A stretch of DNA of 38,585 nucleotides. It comes from an uncultured Muribaculaceae bacterium. Lineage in GTDB: Bacteria; Bacteroidota; Bacteroidia; Bacteroidales; Muribaculaceae. Under the pieces are notes generated by a model. That model was not told the DNA's origin, made no database searches, and was given only the letters and a program-made list of their open reading frames with translations. A program made the translations under genes and the position numbers. The stretch covers positions 1-38,585 of the forward strand of contig CAJTOB010000029.1 in NCBI GenBank assembly GCA_910578035.1, in the 5' to 3' direction. This document shows, in pieces, positions 8,263-16,783 of this stretch. Position 1 is the first letter of the stretch; every line of letters begins with the position of its first letter.

Positions 8263-11079
8263 TCACTCCGGAACCATTGTCAGTTCGACGTGGTCGGCGT
8301 CTATGAGATAGCGGGCGGCAAAATAGCGGATAGCCGCGGGCGTCAGAGATTCGACTATAGCTTCGTAGCCGCTGTCCATATCGGGGCCGTATTGGTCGTA
8401 GACCTTCACTACGGTCTCCCAATAGCCGTTGTTGCGGCGGTTATCGGCAATGTTCTTCATCAGATAGGCTTTCACGTTTGCAAGCTCGTCGGCAGTCGGA
8501 CCGTCTTTTATGAGAGCGTCGATTGTCTCGCGCACAACGCCGAACACCTCGTCTTCATGACCCGGCGCAACCTTGATATAAACCGGCATTATGAAGCGCG
8601 AGGGAGTATCGGGGCCGTTGAAACCCGCCGTAACCGAGCAATGCGAGTTTATGCCATAGGTAAGGCCGCGCTTCTCACGAATCTCAGCCATCAGACGGCT
8701 TTTCAGGATAGAGCCGAAAGTCTGGGCGGTAAGCACGTGGCTGAGATCGTAGGGGCACTCGCCGTTGAAGAACGAATATGTGATTGACGTCGGATTTTCG
8801 CCCATCGGGTGAGTGAAGTGTTCCTTGCCCCGGCCTTTATAGAAGCCGTAGCCGAAATCGCGAGGCCGCTCGGTGCGTCCGGCCCCCGGTAGGGAGGCCA
8901 CGTATGTTTCCACCAGTCGTTTCACCGAATCGATGTCGATATTTCCGCTTATTATATATGTGAAGTCGCTCATATCGGCGAAACGGTCGCGATGCAGGGC
9001 AATGATACTGTCGTAGTCTACGGCGGCAAGGTCGGGCGCATGCAGTTTTTCTCCGAGGGGGTGGCGGTTATAAACAATTGAGTGAATGGAATCGCCCATA
9101 GCTATCGTAGCTGTCTTCGAAGGTCTTTCGAGATTTGAGCGAGTCGTTGCCATAAGGGCGCCGAAGGCGTTGTCGTCGCGGTTTATGGCCGTAGCCTTAA
9201 TATAAAGCAGCTGCAGGGCCGTCTCAAGGTCAGAGGGAGTGGTGATGGCAATCAGCTCTTCGGCTGTGTTGCCTATCTTCACAGCCGATTTCACATTATG
9301 GCCTGCAAGAAGCTTGCGCAAATCCGACGAAGAGTGACCTCCGAAGCCGCTCACTGCCAGAATATCGTCGCACATCTTATAGAGACCTTTTTTGGCCGGA
9401 TTGTAGCTCATCGAGAAACCGCCGGGGCTCACGGCGCGCACAAGAACCTCGTCGGGCTTGGCGTCGTTTGGCCTCAGATATACCTTTATACCGTTGGAAA
9501 GGGTGAGCACACGTGTTCCGAACGGCCCCTCGGCCTCGGCCACGATGCTTCCGGCCTCGGGCAGCTCCGCCATCAGCGGACGGTCGGCAAAAGTATCTAC
9601 AAAAGGCTCCAGAGCCGCGAAGTCTATCGCAGCGGCGTCGGCAAGCAGGTTTTCCGACGAAAGAGCGTCGAAATCGGCCGGTGTGGCATAGACAGATGTC
9701 ACGCGGTTGCGGCCGTCGGGCCGAACGAGAGCCGCCATGTGGGCGTTTACGTCATCAAGACCCGTAGTGCGCTCCACACCCTTCATTATCTTATACATCT
9801 GCTCTGTCGATGTGGCGAAACCTCCACGGGTGAAGTGGCTCACGTAGCGTCGGGCAAGCTCGGTATTGGTCTCGGCCGAGGCATTGGCCAGACGGCTGTC
9901 GCGCTCGCTGCGCTCGGATAGCTTGGCGCGCTGAAGTTCTGTCTCTGTAAAGCCATGACGGGCGGCACGCAGAAGTTCGGTGTTGAACACCGTGAGGGCC
10001 CGGCGGGCATCGGCTGCCGAGCGGGCGGTGGCACGAAGCATCAGGGCGTCGCGCGTGCCCGAAAGAAGGAAGCGCTGGTCGCCAATGCCGAGCCGCGACC
10101 ACGGGCAGGAGGGGTCGTTCTCCAGAGCGTCGAGGCGCTCCACAAGCATACGCACAATGAGACTGCGCACATAGTCGGCGCGCACCTCGGCAATCGTGCC
10201 CTTGTCGGCCTCGGCCAGTTCGGGCTCTTTGAAATAGAGCTGCATCATGTTGTCGGCTTGCTCGGGGTCTGTGCCGCTCACGGCAATCGGCTTCTCATTG
10301 TCGGCCACTTCCACCGGCTCAGACACCACCGACCGCGGTCCGGCGCCAAGTCCGGCGAAATGACGGCGTATCGAGGCCTCGATGGAATCGGGGTTGATAT
10401 CGCCTACGACAACCACAGCCTGGTTCTGCGGGTGATACCATTTATGGTAATAAGCGCGGAGAGTGTCGGGGGCGAATCCGTCGACAACCTCGGCGAGGCC
10501 GATAGGCATTCGGCGGCCGTAAATACCGCCCTGATATATTTCAGGAGCAAGGCGTGTGAGAATACGCGAGCCCGGAGTGGAGCGCTGGCGCATTTCGCCG
10601 CGGATAACACCGCGCTCGGCGTCGATATCGGCGTCGTTGAGAAGCAGGCGGCCGCTCCAGTCGCCCAGAATCATCACACACGAGTCGAGAGCCGACTGCC
10701 GCGCCACAGGCACCTGGCAGATGTTATATACGGTCTCGTCGGTCGATGTATAGGCATTGAGATTGCGGCCGAACTTCACACCGAGGCTCTCAAGATAGGA
10801 AATGAGAGAGTTTCCGGGAAAATGCTCAGTGCCGTTGAAGCACATGTGCTCAAGGAAGTGGGCAAGCCCCTCCTGTCCGTCGAGTTCGTTGACCGACCCT
10901 ACACGCTGGGCTATGAAAAAGTCGGCCTGCCCGGCGGGCGTGGCATTCTGTCGGATATAATATGTAAGGCCGTTGTCGAGTGTGCCCGTGCGCACTGCCG
11001 GGTCTATCGGAATAGGATTCGCGGCCGATGCAGCCATCGCTGTGGCCGCAAGAGCAAGTAATGAAGCGTACAGTTTCAT
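8263..11079 (-). CDS. Periplasmic M16 family zinc metallopeptidase (PqqL/FusC-like)
   Basis: The 938-residue protein carries a signal peptide (about residues 1-20) and the inverted zinc motif HFLEH (H74, E77, H78). The third ligand is predicted at E155, 77 residues later, with nearby E162 in VIRGE. Two tandem M16 halves follow, as in single-chain clam-shell peptidases. Length and architecture match PqqL and FusC, which cleave peptides or imported proteins in the periplasm. The start codon shares one base with the preceding DUF6850 stop (TAATG), so it is the last gene of a TonB receptor/DUF4876/DUF6850 operon. That context suggests it digests something the receptor imports, as FusC does for ferredoxin; this is inference. 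A general peptide-clearing role is the alternative. Confidence 0.9.
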   Translation of the reverse strand: MKLYASLLALAATAMAASAANPIPIDPAVRTGTLDNGLTYYIRQNATPAGQADFFIAQRVGSVNELDGQEGLAHFLEHMCFNGTEHFPGNSLISYLESLGVKFGRNLNAYTSTDETVYNICQVPVARQSALDSCVMILGDWSGRLLLNDADIDAERGVIRGEMRQRSTPGSRILTRLAPEIYQGGIYGRRMPIGLAEVVDGFAPDTLRAYYHKWYHPQNQAVVVVGDINPDSIEASIRRHFAGLGAGPRSVVSEPVEVADNEKPIAVSGTDPEQADNMMQLYFKEPELAEADKGTIAEVRADYVRSLIVRMLVERLDALENDPSCPWSRLGIGDQRFLLSGTRDALMLRATARSAADARRALTVFNTELLRAARHGFTETELQRAKLSERSERDSRLANASAETNTELARRYVSHFTRGGFATSTEQMYKIMKGVERTTGLDDVNAHMAALVRPDGRNRVTSVYATPADFDALSSENLLADAAAIDFAALEPFVDTFADRPLMAELPEAGSIVAEAEGPFGTRVLTLSNGIKVYLRPNDAKPDEVLVRAVSPGGFSMSYNPAKKGLYKMCDDILAVSGFGGHSSSDLRKLLAGHNVKSAVKIGNTAEELIAITTPSDLETALQLLYIKATAINRDDNAFGALMATTRSNLERPSKTATIAMGDSIHSIVYNRHPLGEKLHAPDLAAVDYDSIIALHRDRFADMSDFTYIISGNIDIDSVKRLVETYVASLPGAGRTERPRDFGYGFYKGRGKEHFTHPMGENPTSITYSFFNGECPYDLSHVLTAQTFGSILKSRLMAEIREKRGLTYGINSHCSVTAGFNGPDTPSRFIMPVYIKVAPGHEDEVFGVVRETIDALIKDGPTADELANVKAYLMKNIADNRRNNGYWETVVKVYDQYGPDMDSGYEAIVESLTPAAIRYFAARYLIDADHVELTMVPE

Positions 11080-12539
11080 TAGAATATCAAGTTTAAAGTT
11101 ATTTCATAATCATGGTGACGCACTTCGGCGGCCAACTGAAGCATATAGCGGCCGGCGACGGTCCGTGCGGCCCATAGACGACCTCCGGCCCGCACACGCC
11201 CCGAAGAGGCATAGTCGAAATCATGCCGCACGAGGTCTTCCGCCTGCCTCATTTCCGGGTCAATGCCCGTGCCGGTCATTACCAGGCTGCATGAAAACGG
11301 CCTGTAGGCACTCATGCCCGCTTCGGCGCCTGCAAGCCAGCCGCGAGGCAGGAGCACGTCGGCCCCGGCGCTGAGAGTGGCGGTGATATTGTTCAGAATA
11401 CTTTGGCGCCAGGGCTCTATATAGGTTGTGATGCGGCGGTTCCAGCCGGCATCGGCAACGATGGCAAAACGGCTTGCCGCGCCAAAGCGGCGCCCCCACA
11501 TGCCGCGCAATCCGGCCGACGTACCGTTGTCGGCATACATATCGTTGGAGCCTATCTGCGGATATATGCCGGCGGCGGCATCGCCGAATATGTTTTCGCT
11601 GCCATGACGCCGGTATGCGCTCATGCGGGCTGTAGCGCCCCAATATGCCTTGTCGCCGCCCTCAAGCCAGCCGGCCTCAGCCTCTATGCTTTTATGCACG
11701 GCCGAAGCCATCGGGAGCTTGTTGAAATCGGAGAGGATATTGTCGAAGGAGAAGCGGCTTACATCTGCCGACGCAAAGAACCCTCGGCCCGACGAAGGAT
11801 ATATGTCGGCGGTCAGGCCGTAGCGATAGCCGTCGTAGTAGGTTGAAAGACCGGCACCGGCAAAGCGGCGGTAGTGTGTTCCCATTCCCGTAAGGTGGAA
11901 AATCTTGTCTACGCCCATCTCGCTCTTGAAGTCGATATCGTTGCTCTGCTTGTATTTGCAGAAATTGAGCGAAGCGCCGGCATAATATCCCCGTCCGAAC
12001 TCATATGCCGCGCCGGCGGCAGCGTCGAGACAACCCACCACATTCTTCGGCCGGGGGTCTACGGCTCTGTATTCCAAGGTAGCGGCATAGCTCAGCCGCG
12101 CACCCCAGGCCCAACGGCCCCGTCTGTCGGCATAGCCCCCCGCAAACGAGTATCGCTCCCGCGACAGGGCACCCCCGACCGAATCGGCCAGAATGTATGG
12201 ATACACAATGTCGTAGTCGGCGGTCTCGCACCACACTGCATTGTCGTCCTTGCCGTTGCTGTAACTGGCCGAGCCCCAGAGCGTCGAAGTCTTATAGCGG
12301 GTATATGTATCGGCGCCGAGGCTCCATTGATGCCCCTTGTCGCCGGCGGCATATGCGGCGCCGACACGTGTGAGCCCCGCCGACATGCGCCATTGGTTCA
12401 CAGCCGGATTCTGCCACGGCAATGCCGCCACATGCCACAGGCCGAGACGCTCCTCGCCGATGGCTTCGGCCACGGGAAGGACGGCCTGCGCCGCAGCACA
12501 CCCGAGCGACAATGCGATAACAAGAGCGCCGTATCTCAT
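11079..12539 (-). CDS. DUF6850-like outer-membrane beta-barrel protein
   Basis: The 486-residue product has a signal peptide (about residues 1-19). The rest is rich in alternating aromatic and glycine strands (YAAGDKGHQWSLGADTYTRY, RGRWAWGARLSYAATLEYR, GYYAGASLNFCKY) and ends ITLNLIF, a terminal beta-signal ending in phenylalanine expected of an outer-membrane barrel. This matches the DUF6850 family, which I recall as companion to DUF4876 lipoproteins and TonB receptors. Its start overlaps the DUF4876 stop by four bases, and its own stop overlaps the protease start by one. A role as a second pore or surface assembly partner of the receptor is inference. Confidence 0.75.
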   Translation of the reverse strand: MRYGALVIALSLGCAAAQAVLPVAEAIGEERLGLWHVAALPWQNPAVNQWRMSAGLTRVGAAYAAGDKGHQWSLGADTYTRYKTSTLWGSASYSNGKDDNAVWCETADYDIVYPYILADSVGGALSRERYSFAGGYADRRGRWAWGARLSYAATLEYRAVDPRPKNVVGCLDAAAGAAYEFGRGYYAGASLNFCKYKQSNDIDFKSEMGVDKIFHLTGMGTHYRRFAGAGLSTYYDGYRYGLTADIYPSSGRGFFASADVSRFSFDNILSDFNKLPMASAVHKSIEAEAGWLEGGDKAYWGATARMSAYRRHGSENIFGDAAAGIYPQIGSNDMYADNGTSAGLRGMWGRRFGAASRFAIVADAGWNRRITTYIEPWRQSILNNITATLSAGADVLLPRGWLAGAEAGMSAYRPFSCSLVMTGTGIDPEMRQAEDLVRHDFDYASSGRVRAGGRLWAARTVAGRYMLQLAAEVRHHDYEITLNLIF

Positions 12540-13819
12540 CGGGGCATAGGTGTTACGCCGTCGTAAGTGAGTTGTGTGCAGGGAGTGCCCTGGGCATCGG
12601 TCGCAGTACCCTGCAGTTCAATCTCCGAGGCAATGCACATGGGGTTGAAGTCTTCGGCGGAATTGTTTGTATCTTTAAAGACGGCACGTCCGTCGTCGGT
12701 CACATAGAGCAGCTTGCGGCGCACGCTGTGGAAATAGCGCGTCTTGTCGTGGTCTATGGTGCCGCAGTGAGTCCAGCCGCAGTCTATCGACGGATCGCAT
12801 ACCTGCCATGCGTATTTGGCGGCGACAGAGGTAGTGACGGCGTCTACAATCCACTCGTTGGGCATGCGGTAGGCGCTCTGCGACATAGGGAATGTGCCCG
12901 CGATAGTCACTTGGTCGTAGTAATACGTGTACCAGTAGTCCTTGAGGTATGTATCGCGGTCAACGGGAATGCGGGCGATGCCGAATGTGCGGAAGCCGCG
13001 GTTGTGAAGCACCCAGAACGACAGCGTGTAGCAATACCACTTGTCGAGATTTGGCGCAGGGCCGTCGATATCCATGCTGCTTGGCTGCGTCGACACGTCG
13101 TACCACTCGAAGTCGGCGTGCGACAAGTCGAACGAGTTCGGATTCGCCACCCGGTGGTCTATGCCCGTATCGGCAAGCAACAGATATTCGCCCGGCTGCA
13201 CGGGCACATCTGTTCCCGTGCCCGGCACCGTATAGAGAGCCTGCACGGTCATTGCCTCGGCCATTATATCGGGCTCATAGTCGTATTTCTGTGTGGTGTT
13301 GAATTTCGACTCAAACAGAGTGATGCCGTCGGCATAAATCACATGGTCGGTATTGTTGTAGAGCTTCACATAGTCGTCGCCGTTATACTGGTTGCCCGAG
13401 CTCTGGAGAGTTCCGGTGAAGAAAACCTCGGCTATTATGAGGTCGTCGGTCTCGCGGTTGTTATATGCCTTCATATATATCTGAGTGGAGGCGCCGCTGA
13501 TATTCACCGACGCCACATTGGCCCGCAGAGCGGTCTCGGCTGCGCCGGGCACAAGCACACGCGCCGAAAAGGCGGCGTCGTACAGCCCCGGCAGCAGCTC
13601 GATGTCGGAATCGACGGCATAGCGTGTGGTCTTGTCGGTAGAGACATTGCGGAATGTATATACTTGGTCAACGAGCTCGGCTCCTTCGGGCAACTCGGGA
13701 ATCTCGACGCTCACAGACACTTCTGTCCGCGCTATCGAGCCGCTGTTCATATCGTCGGAACATGCTGCAAGGGCGGCGCACACCGCGGCAGCAGCCAGAA
13801 ATTTCAATAATCTCATCAT
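12536..13819 (-). CDS. DUF4876-family lipoprotein
   Basis: The 427-residue product starts with a lipoprotein signal ending LAAC (C20), followed by SDD, residues compatible with surface export of Bacteroidetes lipoproteins. Residues about 30-125 form a beta-sandwich-like region. The C-terminal part (about 125-420) contains IIAEVFFTGTL, GDDYVKLYNN and PGEYLLLAD, resembling lamin-tail-like beta domains seen in DUF4876. Function is unknown. Its position directly after the TonB receptor (20-base gap) suggests a surface ligand-binding partner, analogous to SusD or HmuY but unrelated in sequence. A start one codon later (13816) is equally possible. Confidence 0.8.
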   Translation of the reverse strand: MMRLLKFLAAAAVCAALAACSDDMNSGSIARTEVSVSVEIPELPEGAELVDQVYTFRNVSTDKTTRYAVDSDIELLPGLYDAAFSARVLVPGAAETALRANVASVNISGASTQIYMKAYNNRETDDLIIAEVFFTGTLQSSGNQYNGDDYVKLYNNTDHVIYADGITLFESKFNTTQKYDYEPDIMAEAMTVQALYTVPGTGTDVPVQPGEYLLLADTGIDHRVANPNSFDLSHADFEWYDVSTQPSSMDIDGPAPNLDKWYCYTLSFWVLHNRGFRTFGIARIPVDRDTYLKDYWYTYYYDQVTIAGTFPMSQSAYRMPNEWIVDAVTTSVAAKYAWQVCDPSIDCGWTHCGTIDHDKTRYFHSVRRKLLYVTDDGRAVFKDTNNSAEDFNPMCIASEIELQGTATDAQGTPCTQLTYDGVTPMPR

Positions 13820-13839
13820 TATTACATTATAAATTTTGC

Positions 13840-16599
13840 CTAAAAACTCAAATTAGCCTCCATTCCGAAGTAGGCTCCCGAAGTGCGGCGTATGGTAAGA
13901 CCGTTGACAGTGTATTCGGGCAGATAGTCGATTATACGGTTGACGAACGCCGACACCTTGAGCATACGGCCAATCTGTTTGGTCGCCTTCAGATTGACAT
14001 ATACGGCCGGAGGCACCGTCTGTGTGGCATAGGCCTGCTCGTTGTAGTGCTTCACAAGATACTGCAGCATAAGGTCGGCGCGGTCGGCTTCGGTATATGG
14101 GTGCAATTGCCCGTCGGCAGCCGATATATATTGCGCCGGCACACCGTTGTCGCGCAGTCGGGTGGTCTTGAGATACCACATGCACTGCACCGAAGTAGAG
14201 AACACGAGCCCCCAGCGCGGTATCTGCGTGTCGAACATGAAGTTGGTGTTGAACTGCTCGTTTATGCGTCCGTCGTCGGTGTCGTAGAGCCCTACATAGA
14301 TATTGCTCACCGGAGTATTGCCTACGACGTCTGTCACGGTCTGAAAGAGCATCTGCGAGTTGGAGTAGCGGCTTCTGAACCATGCGCCGTTGATGATGAG
14401 CGATGTTCTCAGAGCAGGCCAGCGCACTGTGTTTATCTGATACTCTATGCCTTTTTTGTCGATACGGCTTCCGTTTGTCACCCGGCGGTAGCCGTCGAGA
14501 ATACGGGTATCTTCATATGGCAGCGATTCGAGGGCCGGAGGCGCCGAAAGAGAGCCGGGCGCGATTCCCGAGGCATCGTAGCGCCGCATATCGTAGGCGC
14601 CGTAGACCGCCGAGTAGCGGTAGCCCGAATTCATTTTTTCGTTGAAGAAGGTCAGCGACAGGCGGTTTCCGCCCCAGTCGGCACCGAGGCGCAGCTCCCA
14701 TTTATGGTTGCGGGCGGCGCGGAGGTCGTAGTTGGTGGGGTCGTCTATATACGTGCGCAGATTCACACGGCTGTATTCGAGCGGATTGGTGACGTCATAG
14801 TAGTTGAGCTGAATCATGTCGTTGTAGTGCACCTGCGGATAGAGATAGTCTGCGGTCGGCATTTTGGTGGTAAGGCCATAACCCGCGGCCACAAGCAGCG
14901 ACATCGGGCGCCCTCCGGCGTCGAAAGACGGAAAAGTGAACATTCCGTTGAGTCGCGGGTCTATATATACCTTTCCGGCAAGGCGGAAACGGCTGTCGAG
15001 GCCGGCAAGCTGTATGGAGCGCGCGCCAAGTTGCATTTCGAGCGTAGATGCTCCCAGAAGGGCCACAATACGGTCTTCGGCATATACCGACACCACGTGC
15101 AGCGCCGGAATATCGCGATAGGCGCGCGGCCTTGTGGTCCAGGCGGCGCTCAGAGGGCGCGTTAGGTCGTAGATTTGCCCTTCGCCATAATTTTTCGCCA
15201 TGCTCCACTCGGCCCCGAGCTTGTAGGCGTGGCTCCAGGTGCCGAGGCTGAGCTTGCCGTCGGCGGCTGCCTTTATGAAGAGAGCCAGCGGGCGTCCGTC
15301 GCTCACATAGTCGGCAATGTATTCGCCCAGAAGATAGTGCCCGTCGTGCACGCCCTCGCTCATGCTCGTGGGCGCAACCGAGGCGCGTTGCGGCGCCACC
15401 TGCTTCCGGCGGGTGAGGCGGTCGCGCTGATAGCTTGCCGAGGCATTCACCTTTATTGCGTTGAGCCACACGAGGCGCCCGAGGCGTACACTGAGGTCGG
15501 ATGTCAAGGCCCAGCGGTTGTACGAACTTTCGTATTCGTCTATTTTATTGAAATTGAGATCGGGGTCGGGCTTCACATCGTCGAAAGAACCGGTATAGTC
15601 CGCGCCAACAGTCCACTCGGCCGCCGCAAAATTCAGATGGGCGCGCAGCGAGCCGTTGATGCGCTTATAGTTTTCGCGAGGGTCGCGGGGGTCCGACCTC
15701 GAGTCGAGCCAGCCGGCATCGGCATTGAGCACATGGCGCCCCAGAGCCACTCCTTTCCCGACGGAAAACAGTTTGCTGTACTCGTCGGCCTTAAAGCGCG
15801 CAGTCAGCGGCGTGGCCCGGCGGATACGTTTGATATTCACCACCCCCGAGGTGAGATTTCCATACTCTGCCGAGGGTATGCCGCGCACAATCTCCACGCT
15901 TTCGATATTGTCGGTAGAGATAGTGCGCATGTCTACGCCGCGATTCACGGTGCTCCGCGCGGCCTCTGGGTCGGTAGAGGCTGCAGATGGCACACCCTGC
16001 ATGTTGGCGTCGCCGTTGACAGGGGCGCCATCGACCATGAAGACCGTTCCGAGCGAAGTGATGGCATAGTCGTCTGACATAGAAGTGCGCTGGCCGGTTG
16101 CGCTCACGGCGCCTGTCTCGCGCAGAGTGATGGTATTGGCCTTGCCCATGTCGGGTGTCTGCGACATGTTGCCCGGCAGGAGCTCGAGCAGGTCTGTGAA
16201 ACTCGTCGGCTGCAGATGTTCCATGGCCGAGCGGTCTATACGCGAAGCGCTGGTCATGCCGTGGCCTTCGCGCGCGCTGATGACAACTTCGCGAAGCGCT
16301 GTGGCGCTCTCGGCAAGGGCCACATTTATATCGCCCTTATAAGGCACGCGCACGCGAACCATATCGCTCGTATAGCCGACAAACGACACTATGATACGGT
16401 AGCTTCCGGGGGCGAGGTTCATGCTCCAGCGCCCTCCGGCACCCGTGACGGCAAAGCGCCCCGAGGGCTCGGCCACTACACTGGCAAACTCAACGCCCTC
16501 ACCGCTCGACAAGTCTGTGACACGGCCCCCTACGGTCTCTGCGATAATTGTGTTTATCGTTGATAATGTTAGAATTAGATATGCAAGTAGATGTTTCAT
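13840..16599 (-). CDS. TonB-dependent outer-membrane receptor with carboxypeptidase-regulatory N-domain
   Basis: The 919-residue protein has a signal peptide (about residues 1-20) and a carboxypeptidase-D regulatory-like beta-sandwich (about 23-95, GGRVTDLSSGEGVEFASVV). The plug (about 105-240) includes SVEIVRGIPSAEYGNLTSGVVNIK, and a long barrel ends YFGMEANLSF. There is no SusD partner and the sequence is not SusC-like; it resembles receptors for metal chelates, haem-like ligands or proteins. It is the first gene of the four-gene minus-strand operon, driven by the promoter at 16611-16641. The ligand is unknown. The protease at the operon end makes a protein or peptide ligand worth considering. 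Confidence 0.92.
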   Translation of the reverse strand: MKHLLAYLILTLSTINTIIAETVGGRVTDLSSGEGVEFASVVAEPSGRFAVTGAGGRWSMNLAPGSYRIIVSFVGYTSDMVRVRVPYKGDINVALAESATALREVVISAREGHGMTSASRIDRSAMEHLQPTSFTDLLELLPGNMSQTPDMGKANTITLRETGAVSATGQRTSMSDDYAITSLGTVFMVDGAPVNGDANMQGVPSAASTDPEAARSTVNRGVDMRTISTDNIESVEIVRGIPSAEYGNLTSGVVNIKRIRRATPLTARFKADEYSKLFSVGKGVALGRHVLNADAGWLDSRSDPRDPRENYKRINGSLRAHLNFAAAEWTVGADYTGSFDDVKPDPDLNFNKIDEYESSYNRWALTSDLSVRLGRLVWLNAIKVNASASYQRDRLTRRKQVAPQRASVAPTSMSEGVHDGHYLLGEYIADYVSDGRPLALFIKAAADGKLSLGTWSHAYKLGAEWSMAKNYGEGQIYDLTRPLSAAWTTRPRAYRDIPALHVVSVYAEDRIVALLGASTLEMQLGARSIQLAGLDSRFRLAGKVYIDPRLNGMFTFPSFDAGGRPMSLLVAAGYGLTTKMPTADYLYPQVHYNDMIQLNYYDVTNPLEYSRVNLRTYIDDPTNYDLRAARNHKWELRLGADWGGNRLSLTFFNEKMNSGYRYSAVYGAYDMRRYDASGIAPGSLSAPPALESLPYEDTRILDGYRRVTNGSRIDKKGIEYQINTVRWPALRTSLIINGAWFRSRYSNSQMLFQTVTDVVGNTPVSNIYVGLYDTDDGRINEQFNTNFMFDTQIPRWGLVFSTSVQCMWYLKTTRLRDNGVPAQYISAADGQLHPYTEADRADLMLQYLVKHYNEQAYATQTVPPAVYVNLKATKQIGRMLKVSAFVNRIIDYLPEYTVNGLTIRRTSGAYFGMEANLSF

Positions 16600-16610
16600 G
16601 ATTGACTGTG

Positions 16611-16641
16611 CAAAATTACAATCGCGCCCGCATGCACGAAA
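16611..16641 (-). promoter_or_regulatory. Promoter of the TonB receptor operon
   Basis: Reading the minus strand, TTTC (16638-16641) is followed 19 bases on by TAATTTTG (16611-16618), matching the Bacteroidetes TAnnTTTG box. The -7 box ends 11 bases before the ATG at 16599, so the leader is very short. It mirrors the promoter of the divergent gene in sequence and spacing. Confidence 0.65.
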
Positions 16642-16711
16642 TAACCACTTTTGAGTATTTAGGCCGGCGGAGAGCGCTGTCGGCTAAAGTATTTTTAACT
16701 TAAAATAGGTA

Positions 16712-16742
16712 TTTCGGCTTTTCGGTGGCCACCGTAATTTTG
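16712..16742 (+). promoter_or_regulatory. Promoter of the divergent secreted protein gene
   Basis: TTTC (16712-16715), a 19-base spacer and TAATTTTG (16735-16742) give the same architecture as the opposing promoter. The 12-mer around the -7 box (16734-16745) is a perfect inverted copy of 16608-16619. Confidence 0.7.
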
Positions 16743-16783
16743 CACCCGAAAATTGATTGTAACAATCTAAACCGATATTTCAC

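Noticed and set aside
9955..13810. Long plus-strand open frames opposite the M16, DUF6850 and DUF4876 genes
   Set aside because: The minus-strand genes have signal peptides, family motifs and tight operon spacing; the plus-strand readings have none.
13654..15165. 503-codon plus-strand frame opposite the TonB receptor
   Set aside because: Low-complexity Arg/His/Val-rich translation with no signal or domain; shadow of the receptor gene.
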